This document shows, one piece after another, positions 52,939-61,329 of a stretch of DNA of 64,000 nucleotides. The notes under the pieces are model-generated. The model ran no database searches. It worked only from the letters and a program-made list of their open reading frames with translations, and was not told the DNA's origin. The DNA comes from Saccharothrix australiensis (GTDB lineage Bacteria > Actinomycetota > Actinomycetes > Mycobacteriales > Pseudonocardiaceae): contig NZ_RBXO01000001.1 of NCBI RefSeq assembly GCF_003634935.1, positions 2,691,501 through 2,755,500 on the forward strand. The letters run 5' to 3'. Each line of letters begins with the position of its first letter. Position 1 is the stretch's first letter. Both the position numbers and the translations under genes were made by a program.

Positions 52939-53778
52939 CTACGGGCACGGGTCGAGCCGGTACGGGTCCGGCTTGTGGCTCGCCAGGTCGAGGTCCTCGC
53001 CGAAGTTCGTGCGGAAGAACTGGTCCCACGCGCCGTCGGTGATGAAGGACCTGATGCCGTCGGTGATCTGCTCGCACAGCGCCCGGTCGCCCTTGGGCAG
53101 GCCGACGCCGTAGCGCTCCTGCGCGCCGAAGGTCAGGTCGAGCACCTTCAGCCCCGGCGTCTGCCGGGCGAACCCGCGCAGGATGATCTGGTCGGTGGAC
53201 GCCGCGTCGACGTCGCCGCGCAGCAGCCGGTCGATGCACTGCCGGGTGCCGTCCTCGCTGGTCGTGGTCACGCGGCCCTTGAGCGAACCGCTCGTGAGCT
53301 GGTTGTAGGACGTGCTGCCCGCCTGGCTGCACACCGTCTTCCCGGCCAGGTCGTCGATCGTCCTGATCCGGTCGTCGCCCTCGCGCACCAGCACGCCCTG
53401 CTGGCTGATCAGGTACGGCCCCGCGAACCCGATCTTGCCGCGCCGCTCGTCGGTGATGGAGAACGTGTGCACCACCAGCTGGACGCGGCCCAGCGCGATC
53501 TCGTTGACCCGGTTCGCGATCAGCACGTCCACCTCGACGGGGGTGAACTTCGGCTCGGTGTTGTTGCCCAGCCAGCGGTACAGGTCGACGTCGAAGCCCT
53601 GCCGCTCGTGCGAGTCGGGGTCGAGCACGGCCAGGCCGGGGATGTCGGTGCCCACGCCGACGGTCACCGCCCGCACGAGCTGGGTGTGCCCGGTGGACTT
53701 CGACGCGGACGTGTCCGGGACCGTGCACGAGGTGAGCACGAGCGCCGCGGCGAGCGCGGCGGTCACCCGACTGGTCAT
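52939..53778 (-). CDS. Amino-acid-type solute-binding lipoprotein (SBP_bac_3), orphan
   Basis: A 279-residue lipoprotein (lipobox LTSC in ALAAALVLTSCTVPD) with the type 3 periplasmic-binding fold: VGVGTDIPGLAVLD, RQGFDVDLYRWLG, VVHTFSITDERRGKIGFAGPY, TVCSQAGSTSYNQL and DRLLRGDVDAASTDQIIL. It should bind an amino acid such as glutamate or a related ligand. No permease or ATPase gene is adjacent. Its partner is the membrane protein gene 12 bp upstream, so it may serve as a sensor. It is convergent with the TIM-barrel lipoprotein (28-bp gap). Confidence 0.9.
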   Translation of the reverse strand: MTSRVTAALAAALVLTSCTVPDTSASKSTGHTQLVRAVTVGVGTDIPGLAVLDPDSHERQGFDVDLYRWLGNNTEPKFTPVEVDVLIANRVNEIALGRVQLVVHTFSITDERRGKIGFAGPYLISQQGVLVREGDDRIRTIDDLAGKTVCSQAGSTSYNQLTSGSLKGRVTTTSEDGTRQCIDRLLRGDVDAASTDQIILRGFARQTPGLKVLDLTFGAQERYGVGLPKGDRALCEQITDGIRSFITDGAWDQFFRTNFGEDLDLASHKPDPYRLDPCP

Positions 53779-53790
53779 CGCTGGTTCCCC

Positions 53791-54471
53791 TCAGTTGTAG
53801 AGAACGGCTTCCGCGAGGCTCAGGTCCACGGCGCAGGCCCGGTCCGGCATCGACAGCGTGATGAGCACCCGCGCCTCGCGGGTGGTGCCCCCGAGGTCCA
53901 GCCGGACCTCCCGACCGGACAGCTGCTCCTCCAGCGGCGGGTCCTTCCGCCCGTCGCGCACCAGCGTGATCACCAGCCGGGCTGACCCGACGCAGTCGCC
54001 GACCGACTCGTGGTTGACCAGGGTCGGCCGGAAGAACAGGTAGCGCCGTTCCGGCGGCTTGCCCGGCACGGCGAAGCCGGCCTGCTCGCCGTCGGCCATC
54101 CGGTCGCCGTTGGCGACCTCCACCAGGTCCGTGACCGGCACGTCGGGCTTCACCACCACCAGCCAGAAGCCCAACCCGCCCAGCGCGCCGATCACCGCGC
54201 CCGCCGCGGCCAGCGCCCAGCGCGGCCACCGCCTGCGCGGCCCGGTGGGCCTCGGCTCCGCGGCCCGGCTGACCGCCGAGTGCTGGAGGCCGAGCACCGT
54301 CACGACCAGCGAGGCCGTGCCGACCAGCACCGACACCGCGTCCGCGATGCCCTGGCCCTTGCTGCCCAGCAGCAGCAACCAGACCACGAAGGCCGACACG
54401 CCGAGCAGCAACGGCACCGCCCACAGCAGTTGGACGACCCACCACGGACGCTTCAAAGGCGGCTCCGGCAT
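53791..54471 (-). CDS. Membrane protein of unknown function
   Basis: A 226-residue protein with three probable helices (WVVQLLWAVPLLLGVSAFVV; AVSVLVGTASLVVTVLGL; WALAAAGAVIGALGGLGFWL) and a ~100-residue extracytoplasmic domain with two Cys (VGDCVGSARL; PDRACAVDL) that could form a disulfide. I do not recognise a family. It is the first gene of a two-gene unit with the solute-binding lipoprotein, suggesting a shared sensing role. Confidence 0.75.
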   Translation of the reverse strand: MPEPPLKRPWWVVQLLWAVPLLLGVSAFVVWLLLLGSKGQGIADAVSVLVGTASLVVTVLGLQHSAVSRAAEPRPTGPRRRWPRWALAAAGAVIGALGGLGFWLVVVKPDVPVTDLVEVANGDRMADGEQAGFAVPGKPPERRYLFFRPTLVNHESVGDCVGSARLVITLVRDGRKDPPLEEQLSGREVRLDLGGTTREARVLITLSMPDRACAVDLSLAEAVLYN

Positions 54472-54517
54472 CGCTTCGTCGAGAGGCGCCCACGATATCG
54501 GTTCAGGGGCACCCTTA

Positions 54518-55717
54518 TCAGGTGATTCGCCAAGCCAGCACGACGGTGACCGCCAGCGCCGCGATCGCGGTGTGCACCGCCACGCCGAACGAGGCGAACT
54601 GGAGGAGGAAGCCGAATCCGACCGAGGACACCAATCGGGTGAGGGCTTGACCCGTTTGGACGACGGAGATGCCCGACGCGCGCAAGGACTCGGGGACCTG
54701 GGTGCTCACGCGGGCGGGCAGCACCCCGTCCGTGGCGGCGTAGAACAGGCCGTGCAGCAGCAGCGCCGCGCCGACGCCGAAGTAGCCGGTGCCCGGCACG
54801 AGCAGCAGGGCGTACACGGCGAGCAGCAGCACGTGCCCGGCGAGGAACACCCGCCAGCGGCCCACCCGGTCCGCGAGCCTGCCGAGCGGCGCGGCGGCGA
54901 CCAGGAAGACCAGCGCGGTGCCCAGCGGCATCAGCGGCAGGGCGGCCTGCGGCACGTCGGTCGCCTTCTGCACCAGGATGAACACGAACGCGTCGGACAG
55001 CGTCGCGAGCCCCAGCACGGCCGCGGCGACGGTCACCCTGCGGTAGCCCGCGTCCTTCAGCAGCGCCAGGCCCGCCCGGACCGACGGCCGCGGACCGCCG
55101 CGCGGCTCGCCCGGCCGCTCCCGCACGAACGCGACCAGCACGATCAGGCCGATCACCGCGAAGCAGGCGCTGACCACGAACACCGGGCCGGCCACGATCC
55201 CGAGCTGGGCCAGCAGCAGGAACGTCACCAGCGGGCCGAGCAGCGCGCCCACCGTGTCCATGCCGCGGTGCAGCCCGAACGCCGCGCCGAGCCGGTCCGG
55301 CGGCGTGGCCAGGGAGATCAGCGCGTCCCGCGGCGCGGTGCGCAGGCCCTTCCCCGCGCGGTCGGCGGCCAGCGCCGCGCCGATGCCGAACGCGTTCGCG
55401 CCGACCAGCGGGAACACCAGCTTGGTCGCCGCCGACAGCCCGTAGCCGACGGCGGCGACGGCCTTGTGCCGGCGCGTGCGGTCGGACAGGTGGCCCCCGA
55501 CGAGCCGCAGCACCGCCGTCGCACCCGTGTAGAGCCCGTCCAGCACGCCGAACTGCGCGTAGCCGAGCTGGAGCGTGAAGAGCAGGTAGACGGGCATGAA
55601 CGCGGTGATCATCTCGGCCGACACGTCGGTCAGCAGGCTCACCGTGCCCAACGCGACCACGGTGCCGGGCACCTTGCCCTTGACCCGCTCGGCCGGTCGG
55701 ACGGAGGCGACGTACAT
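54518..55717 (-). CDS. Major facilitator superfamily transporter
   Basis: A 399-residue protein with twelve predicted helices. LTDVSAEMITAFMPVYLLFTL opens the domain, the motif A-like loop is GGHLSDRTRRHKA and the second-half counterpart is GRLADRVGRWRV. LRTAPRDALISLATPPDRLGAAFGLHRGMD (in parts) is typical of the actinobacterial YfkF/EmrD-like exporters often found beside natural-product or glycan genes. The substrate is unknown. It is divergent from the WecG-like gene across a region containing a near-perfect inverted repeat. Confidence 0.9.
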   Translation of the reverse strand: MYVASVRPAERVKGKVPGTVVALGTVSLLTDVSAEMITAFMPVYLLFTLQLGYAQFGVLDGLYTGATAVLRLVGGHLSDRTRRHKAVAAVGYGLSAATKLVFPLVGANAFGIGAALAADRAGKGLRTAPRDALISLATPPDRLGAAFGLHRGMDTVGALLGPLVTFLLLAQLGIVAGPVFVVSACFAVIGLIVLVAFVRERPGEPRGGPRPSVRAGLALLKDAGYRRVTVAAAVLGLATLSDAFVFILVQKATDVPQAALPLMPLGTALVFLVAAAPLGRLADRVGRWRVFLAGHVLLLAVYALLLVPGTGYFGVGAALLLHGLFYAATDGVLPARVSTQVPESLRASGISVVQTGQALTRLVSSVGFGFLLQFASFGVAVHTAIAALAVTVVLAWRIT

Positions 55718-55741
55718 GACCTCGATATCGGTGGCCCGGTG

Positions 55742-55787
55742 CCCCTGTTACCGCGTCGTCGATCACGTCGGCGCGGCGGTAACGGGG
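55742..55787. promoter_or_regulatory. Inverted repeat with GTTACCGC/GCGGTAAC arms between MFS and WecG-like genes
   Basis: Left arm cccctgttaccgc (55742-55754) and right arm gcggtaacgggg (55776-55787) pair with a single bulged base across a 21-nt centre. The position between two divergent starts suits an operator shared by both genes. The region is AT-richer than the genes. Confidence 0.4.
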
Positions 55788-55813
55788 ACCCGCCCGCGCC
55801 CGATGACGCGGAT

Positions 55814-56593
55814 ATGCCGCAGATCCCGCAGCCCCGCGTCCGCGTGGGCGCCGTCGACGTGTGGTCCGTCCGCGAGTCCGGCGTCGCCGAGCACGTCGCG
55901 CGGTCCTGGCGGCGGGGCGAGGGCGGCGCGATCGTCACCGCGAACGTGGACATCGTCCGCGCGGCGACCCGCGCGCCCGAGCTGGCCGCCCTGGTGGCCG
56001 AGTCCGACCTGGTCGTCGCGGACGGGATGCCCGTGGTGTGGGCCGGCCGCCTGGCCGGTGTGCCGGTGCCCGAGCGGGTCACCGGCGCGTCCCTGGTGTT
56101 CACGCTGTCCGGGGCCGCCGCGCGGGAGGACCGCGCCGTCTACCTGCTGGGCGGCGACACCGGCGTCCCGGAGAAGGCCGCCGGTGTGCTGCGGGCGCGG
56201 TTCCCCGGTCTGAGGGTGGCGGGCACCGACTCGCCGCCGTACGGGTTCGACACCGACCCGGAGGCGACCGCGCGGACCGTGGCGAAGGTCGTGGCGGCCG
56301 AACCGGACCTCGTGCTGGTCGGCCTCGGCTTCCCCAAGCAGGAGCGCCTGATCCGGCTGCTGCGCGCCGAACTGCCGCGCGCGTGGTTCCTCGGCTGCGG
56401 CGCGGGCATCCCGATGGCGGCGGGCGAGTTCCGCCGCGCGTCGGGCGTGGTGCAGCGGATGGGCGCGGAGTGGCTGCACCGCCTCGCGCTCGAACCGCGC
56501 CGCCTGGCCCGGCGCTACCTGCGCGACGACCTGCCGTTCGCGTTCCGCCTGCTGTCCGAAGCCCTCCGCCTCCGCCTCAGCCGGGAGAAGTGA
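55814..56593 (+). CDS. WecG/TagA/CpsF family glycosyltransferase
   Basis: A 259-residue enzyme with the family signatures VTANVDIVRAAT (TxNxD), VVADGMPVVWAGRLAG, RAVYLLGGDTGVPEKAA, PDLVLVGLGFPKQERLI and CGAGIPMAAGEFRRA. It adds the second sugar (such as ManNAc or its uronate) to a lipid-linked sugar. That makes it a likely early step after the priming transferase. ATG 55814 is the best start though its ribosome site is weak. It is followed 1 bp later by the GT2-GT4 fusion gene. Confidence 0.93.
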   Translation: MPQIPQPRVRVGAVDVWSVRESGVAEHVARSWRRGEGGAIVTANVDIVRAATRAPELAALVAESDLVVADGMPVVWAGRLAGVPVPERVTGASLVFTLSGAAAREDRAVYLLGGDTGVPEKAAGVLRARFPGLRVAGTDSPPYGFDTDPEATARTVAKVVAAEPDLVLVGLGFPKQERLIRLLRAELPRAWFLGCGAGIPMAAGEFRRASGVVQRMGAEWLHRLALEPRRLARRYLRDDLPFAFRLLSEALRLRLSREK

Positions 56594-56594
56594 C

Positions 56595-58646
56595 GTGCCG
56601 CTCGCCGTGGTCGTGGTGACCTACCGGAGTGCCGACGTGGTGGCGGCGTGCCTGGAGTCCGTCGCCGCCGCCCTGGAGCCCGTTCCGGACGGTCGGGTGA
56701 TCGTCGTGGACAACGCGTCCACCGACGACACCCTCGACGTCGTGGCGCGGGTCGCGCCCGACGCCCTGGTGGTGGCGCGACCGACGAACGACGGGTTCGC
56801 GGCCGGCGTCAACGCGGGCTTCGCCGCCGCGCCGGACTGCGACGTCCTCGTGCTCAACCCGGACGTGCGGCTCGCGCCGGACGCGATCACGCTGCTGCGC
56901 GCCGCGCTGGCCCGACCCGGCACGGGCATCGTCGCGCCCCGGCTCGCCGATGCCGACGGCAGCCCGCAGCTGTCCCTGCGCCGCGCGCCGAACCCGTTGC
57001 GCGCCCTGGGCGAGGCGCTGCTGGGCGGCACCCGCGCGGGCCGCTTCGCCGCGCTGGGCGAGCTGGTGGTGTCCCGGCGGCACTACGACGCGCCCGGCGC
57101 GGCGGACTGGGTGACCGGCGCCGCGTGGCTGGTGTCGCGCGAGTGCCGCGCGGCGACGGGGACGTTGGAGGAGCGCTACTTCCTGTACTCGGAGGAGACC
57201 GAGTACATGCTGCGCGCCGGCGAGCGCGGGTTCGGCGTCCGCTACGAGCCGCGCGCCCGCGCCGTCCACCTGGGCGGCGAGCAGTCGACGTCGCCGGTGC
57301 TGTGGTCGATGGCGACCACGAACCGGGTGCGGCTGGTGCGCGAGCGCCGCGGCCGACCGGCCGCGTTCGCGATGTGGTGCGCGGTGCTGCTCAACGAACT
57401 GCTCCGCGCGCCGCGAGCGCCCAAGCACCGCACGGCGGTCGTGGACCTGCTGCGGTGGCGGCGCTGGCCGGCCCGGCCCGGCGGCGCGCCCGGCTGGATC
57501 TGCTTCTCCGCCCAGGACTGGTGGTACCACAACCGGGCGCACTCGGACTTCCAGCTGATGAGGTCGGTCGCCGGACACCGGAAGGTGCTGGTGGTCAACA
57601 GCATCGGGATGAGGATGCCGACGCCCGGCAACAGCACGCACGTCGCCCGGCGCGTCCTGCGCAAGCTGCGCAGCGTCGCCAAGTTCGTGCGCCGTCCCGC
57701 GCCGGGTTTCCACGTCATGTCGCCGCTGCCGCTGCCGTTCTACGGATCGCCGTTGCTGCGCAAGGTGAACGCCGTCCTGGTGCGCGCCCAGGTGCGGCTG
57801 GTCGCGGCGGCGCTCGGGCTGCGCACCCCCGTCATCATGGTCACCATCCCGACCGCCTGGGACGTGGTGGCCCCGATGCGCAGGCACAGCCTGGTGTTCA
57901 ACCGCTCGGACCGGCACTCCGACTTCCCGGAGGCCGACCGCGCCGCGATCCGGGCCCTGGAGCACCGGCTGCTGGAGCACTCCGACCACGTCGTGTACGT
58001 CAGCCACGCGCTGATGGCCGAGGAGCGGGGCCGGACCGGCGACCGCGCCCACTTCCTGGACCACGGCGTCGACCTCGACCACTTCACCGCGCGCCCCGAG
58101 TCCGAATGGCCGCGCGAGGTCCGCGCGGTCGACGGTCCGCGCATCGGCTTCTTCGGCGCGCTGGACGACTTCGTGGTCGACTTCGACCTGCTGGAACGCC
58201 TGGCCGCCGAGCTGCCGGACGCGTCGCTCGTGCTGGTCGGTGACGCCACCCACCCGATGGAGCGGTTCGACAAGTACCCGAACGTCCACTGGTTCGGCTT
58301 CCGGCCCTACGAGGCGATCCCGGCGTGGGGCTCGGCGTTCGACGTGGCGATCATGCCGTGGCAGGACAACGACTGGATCCGGCACTCCAACCCGATCAAG
58401 CTCAAGGAGTACCTGGCGCTCGGGCTGCCCGTGGTGAGCACCGACTTCGCCGAGCTGGCCGCGTACCGCGACCGGGTGCGGGTGGCGCGGGGGCACGCGG
58501 AGTTCGTGGCGGCGGTGCGGCAAGCGCTCGCCGAGGGCGGCCCGCGGCCGGCGGAGGACCTGCGCGCGTCGGTCGCACCGTACTCGTGGCACTCGCGGGC
58601 GGCCGAGCTGGTGGCGCGGGCCGAGGCGCGTCGACCCCGGCGGTGA
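56595..58646 (+). CDS. Two-domain glycosyltransferase fusion (GT2 + GT4-like)
   Basis: A 683-residue protein. Residues 1-270 form a GT2 rhamnosyltransferase-like domain (LAVVVVTYRSADVVAACLES; VDNASTDDTLDVV; LNPDVRLAPDAI; YFLYSEETEYMLRAGERGFG). Residues about 330-683 form a GT-B domain (HRKVLVVNSIGMRMPTPGNS; DHVVYVSHALMAEERG; GFFGALDDFVVDFDLLERLA; MPWQDNDWIRHSNPIKLKEY). One polypeptide could thus add two sugars in sequence. GTG 56595 follows the WecG stop directly. The joining segment (270-330) contains hydrophobic/aromatic residues that may touch the membrane. Confidence 0.92.
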   Translation: MPLAVVVVTYRSADVVAACLESVAAALEPVPDGRVIVVDNASTDDTLDVVARVAPDALVVARPTNDGFAAGVNAGFAAAPDCDVLVLNPDVRLAPDAITLLRAALARPGTGIVAPRLADADGSPQLSLRRAPNPLRALGEALLGGTRAGRFAALGELVVSRRHYDAPGAADWVTGAAWLVSRECRAATGTLEERYFLYSEETEYMLRAGERGFGVRYEPRARAVHLGGEQSTSPVLWSMATTNRVRLVRERRGRPAAFAMWCAVLLNELLRAPRAPKHRTAVVDLLRWRRWPARPGGAPGWICFSAQDWWYHNRAHSDFQLMRSVAGHRKVLVVNSIGMRMPTPGNSTHVARRVLRKLRSVAKFVRRPAPGFHVMSPLPLPFYGSPLLRKVNAVLVRAQVRLVAAALGLRTPVIMVTIPTAWDVVAPMRRHSLVFNRSDRHSDFPEADRAAIRALEHRLLEHSDHVVYVSHALMAEERGRTGDRAHFLDHGVDLDHFTARPESEWPREVRAVDGPRIGFFGALDDFVVDFDLLERLAAELPDASLVLVGDATHPMERFDKYPNVHWFGFRPYEAIPAWGSAFDVAIMPWQDNDWIRHSNPIKLKEYLALGLPVVSTDFAELAAYRDRVRVARGHAEFVAAVRQALAEGGPRPAEDLRASVAPYSWHSRAAELVARAEARRPRR

Positions 58647-58804
58647 CGCGGTCCGCGCGGTGCGGCGGCGCGGTGGTGTGGCGGCACGGCGTGGTGTAAT
58701 GCGGTGCCGTGGTGCGGCGCGGGGCTGTGATGGGCGGCACTCGACATCGGTGTGGTGGGTAGAACTACTCGACTTGGCCGACCGGGGACGCCGGCGCAAC
58801 TAAT
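58647..58804. other. Low-complexity GTGGTGCGGCG-rich intergenic stretch
   Basis: The first ~90 bp consist of imperfect repeats of gcggtg/ggtgtggcg/gtgcggcgcgg with no gene. The remaining ~70 bp (from about 58735) are AT-richer and probably contain the kinase promoter. No clear consensus boxes are visible. Confidence 0.4.
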
Positions 58805-60379
58805 GTGGGTGCCGTGCAGCCACTGCCTCCGAACGCCCCTCCGCGGATCGGCGACTACACGCTGCTCGCCGCCCTGGGCCGAGGGGCGATGGGTTCCGTC
58901 TACCTGGCCCGGTCGCGCGGCGGGCGGCCGGTCGCCGTCAAGGTGGCCCGCGCCGAGCTGGCGGACGACCCGCAGTTCCGGGAGCGGTTCCGGCGCGAGG
59001 TCGAGATGGCGCGGTCGGTCGGCGGGTTCTGGACGGCCACCGTCGTCGGCGCCGACCCGGACGCCGACCGGCCCTGGATGGCCACCGAGTACGTGGTGGG
59101 CCCGACCCTCCAGCAGGCCGTCCACGACTTCGGCCCGCTGCCCGAGCGCGCCGTGCGGCGGCTCGCCGCCGGGCTGGCCGAGGCGCTGGTCGCGATCCAC
59201 GGCGCGGGCCTGGTGCACCGCGACCTGAAGCCGTCCAACGTCCTGCTGGCCAACGACGGGCCCCGCGTCATCGACTTCGGCGTCGCGCGCGCCCTGGAGC
59301 ACTCGGCGCTGACCGAGGCCGGGATCGTGTTCGGCACACCCGGCTACCTGTCGCCCGAGCAGGTCGTCGGGTCGGCGATCACCCCGCAGAGCGACGTCTT
59401 CGCGCTCGGCTCCGTGCTGGTGTACGCGGCGACCGGGGCGGGCCCGTTCGGCGAGGGCGCGACGTCCGCGCTGGTCTACCGGGTCGTGCACCAGGAGCCC
59501 GACCTGGCACGGGTGCCGCCGGGCCTGGTGCCGCTGATCGTGCCGTGCCTGGTCCGCGAACCCGCGCACCGGCCGACGCCCGCCCGGCTGCTGGAGCTGA
59601 TCGGACCGCCGTCCAGCGAGCCGTCCTGGCTGCCCGCGCAGGTCCGGACGCTGGTCGAGCAGCGGCACACCGAGCTGCGCGAACTGCCCGCCAAGCCGCC
59701 GACCAGGGTGCTCGCCGACGAGCGCAAGCCGGCGACCCGCCTGCTGGTGGAGGACCCGCCGCCCGCGCCGTCGTTCGCCGCGTCGGCCGCACCCGCGACG
59801 CGGGGCGCGGCGTCCGCGCCGGTCCCGCCGGCGAGCGGTCCGGTCCGGCCCCGCACGCCGCCGCTGACGAAGAGCGGCGCGCGGTTCAAGACGTCCCGCC
59901 TGGTCGGGCTGGGGTGGGCGGCGGCGCACTCGGTCGCCGCGTTCGTCTCCGTCGCGATCGTGGACCCGTCGGCCGGCGCGCCGCAGGGGGTGCGCGCGGC
60001 GGCGTTCGTCGCGTGCGCGGTGTTCGCGCTGGTCGCTGTGCGGCTGCTGGTCGGCGCGCTGCGCACGCCGCTGGCGATCGACATCGGGCCGGACGGGATC
60101 ACGGTGTCCGGCGGCGAGGAGAAGCGGCGGCTGCCCTGGTACGCGATCTCGCGGGTCAAGGTGGAGGGCCCGAACTCGCGGCCGTGGGTCGTGGTGTGGC
60201 TGGTGGGCGCGGCGCAGCCGCCGAAGACGCTGGGGCGCGGCAGCTTCCAGAGCCACAAGGGCGGGCTGCGGGTCTACCCGATCTCGCACGAGCGGTACCG
60301 CAAGCGCCGGGAGCGGGACGTGGCCGAACTGCGGTCGGCGCTGGCCTGGTACGGCCCCACGGCCTACGACCCGCGCTGA
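58805..60379 (+). CDS. Serine/threonine protein kinase with C-terminal transmembrane pair and PH-like domain
   Basis: A 524-residue Hanks-type kinase. ATP loop LGRGAMGSVYLA, Lys in VAVKVA, catalytic loop LVHRDLKPSNVLL, metal motif VIDFGVAR and GTPGYLSPEQ are all present, so it should be active. A Pro/Ala linker (about residues 290-355) leads to two hydrophobic helices (VGLGWAAAHSVAAFVSVAIV; AAFVACAVFALVAVRLLVGA) and a ~90-residue beta-rich PH-like end (IDIGPDGITVSGGEEKRRLP). PASTA repeats are absent, unlike PknB. GTG 58805 or 58814 may be the start. Confidence 0.92.
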   Translation: MGAVQPLPPNAPPRIGDYTLLAALGRGAMGSVYLARSRGGRPVAVKVARAELADDPQFRERFRREVEMARSVGGFWTATVVGADPDADRPWMATEYVVGPTLQQAVHDFGPLPERAVRRLAAGLAEALVAIHGAGLVHRDLKPSNVLLANDGPRVIDFGVARALEHSALTEAGIVFGTPGYLSPEQVVGSAITPQSDVFALGSVLVYAATGAGPFGEGATSALVYRVVHQEPDLARVPPGLVPLIVPCLVREPAHRPTPARLLELIGPPSSEPSWLPAQVRTLVEQRHTELRELPAKPPTRVLADERKPATRLLVEDPPPAPSFAASAAPATRGAASAPVPPASGPVRPRTPPLTKSGARFKTSRLVGLGWAAAHSVAAFVSVAIVDPSAGAPQGVRAAAFVACAVFALVAVRLLVGALRTPLAIDIGPDGITVSGGEEKRRLPWYAISRVKVEGPNSRPWVVVWLVGAAQPPKTLGRGSFQSHKGGLRVYPISHERYRKRRERDVAELRSALAWYGPTAYDPR

Positions 60380-60431
60380 AGCGGCGGTCCGGGTGGCACC
60401 CGCGGGCCGCACGCCCGGCGTCGCGCCCACG

Positions 60432-60479
60432 GCCGTCGGGGCTCGGCGACCGCTCTGCCGTCGGGGTTCAGCGACCGCT
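60432..60479. repeat. Two 23-bp near-identical direct repeats at the enoyl-CoA hydratase 3' end
   Basis: gccgtcggggctcggcgacc... (60432-60454) and gccgtcggggttcagcgacc... (60457-60479) differ at two positions and are spaced 25 bp. The second copy includes the last codons of the minus-strand hydratase gene, so the first looks like a duplicated gene tail. Confidence 0.6.
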
Positions 60480-61253
60480 GAACGCCGCCCGGCCCGGCCC
60501 GTCCGCCAGGAACGACCGCACGCCGCCCTGGAGGTCCTCGGTGTCGAACAGGTCGGCCGCGATGGACGTCACGTGCTCGCTCGCCTCCGCGACACCGCCG
60601 CGCTCGTAGTGCGCGAGCACCTGCTTGGTCGCGGCGTGCGCCAGCGTCGGCCCGGCGGCCAGCCCCTGCGCGAACCGCAGCGCCGCGTCGTCGAACCCCT
60701 CGTCGGGCAGCACGCGGTTGACCACGTGCCACCGCTCCAGCGTGGCGGCGTCGTACTGGTCGCCGGTCATCACCAGCTCCTTGGCCCGCCCCACGCCCGC
60801 GCGGGCCGCCAGCCGCTGCGTGCCGCCCATCGTCGGGGTCAACCCGATGACCTGCTCCACCAGGCCGAACCGCGCGCTCGCGGCGGCCAGCAGCAGGTCG
60901 CACGCGACCGCGACCTCGAACGCCCACGTCAGGCACAGCCCGTGCGCGGCGAACACGGTGGGGAACGGCAGCGCCGCCACCCGTTCGGGCAGGTCGAGCA
61001 TCTGGTCGAACAACGCCTTCGCCTGCGCGCGGGTCCGCTGCGCGGCGAACAGGTTCACGTCCACGCCGCCGCTGACGACCCGGCCCTCGGCCCGCACCAG
61101 CAGCGCCCGCGCCGGCCGGTCCTCCAGGTCGCCGATCGCGGCGTCCAGCAGGTCCTGGAGCTCGACGGTGTAGAGGTTCAACGGGGGAGCGTCGACGGTG
61201 AGCACGGCCAGACCGGCCGCGTCCCGCTCGACCCGGACCTGTTGCGCTGCCAC
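60468..61253 (-). CDS. Enoyl-CoA hydratase/isomerase family protein
   Basis: A 261-residue crotonase-fold enzyme. Oxyanion and active-site segments are VSGGVDVNLFA, AHGLCLTWAFEVAVACDLL (first Glu position kept) and FGLVEQVIGLTPTMGGTQRL (second Glu kept), so water addition is chemically possible. It may serve beta-oxidation or a related acyl-CoA step. GTG 61253 gives a normal N-terminus (AAQQVRVERDAAGLAVLTVD); the upstream in-frame codons are composition-poor. It is divergent from the GNAT gene. Confidence 0.88.
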   Translation of the reverse strand: MAAQQVRVERDAAGLAVLTVDAPPLNLYTVELQDLLDAAIGDLEDRPARALLVRAEGRVVSGGVDVNLFAAQRTRAQAKALFDQMLDLPERVAALPFPTVFAAHGLCLTWAFEVAVACDLLLAAASARFGLVEQVIGLTPTMGGTQRLAARAGVGRAKELVMTGDQYDAATLERWHVVNRVLPDEGFDDAALRFAQGLAAGPTLAHAATKQVLAHYERGGVAEASEHVTSIAADLFDTEDLQGGVRSFLADGPGRAAFSGR

Positions 61254-61329
61254 GGCCGTGGACTTTACACGCGTCCGGAATGGTGAAAACCAGGTGTCCG
61301 AATGGCGCAATCGAGGTGAAAATCAGGCG

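Noticed and set aside
27381-55787. GTAAC/GTTAC hexamers recurring before several glycan genes (27381, 27501, 27707, 33386, 43129, 55747, 55779)
   Set aside because: By base composition about a dozen or more are expected in the window on both strands, and they collect in any AT-richer intergenic stretch. Without a search this is not a convincing regulon motif.
54059-55810. Long upstream extension in frame with the WecG-like gene
   Set aside because: It runs antisense through the MFS gene with shadow composition; the family starts at the codon near 55814.
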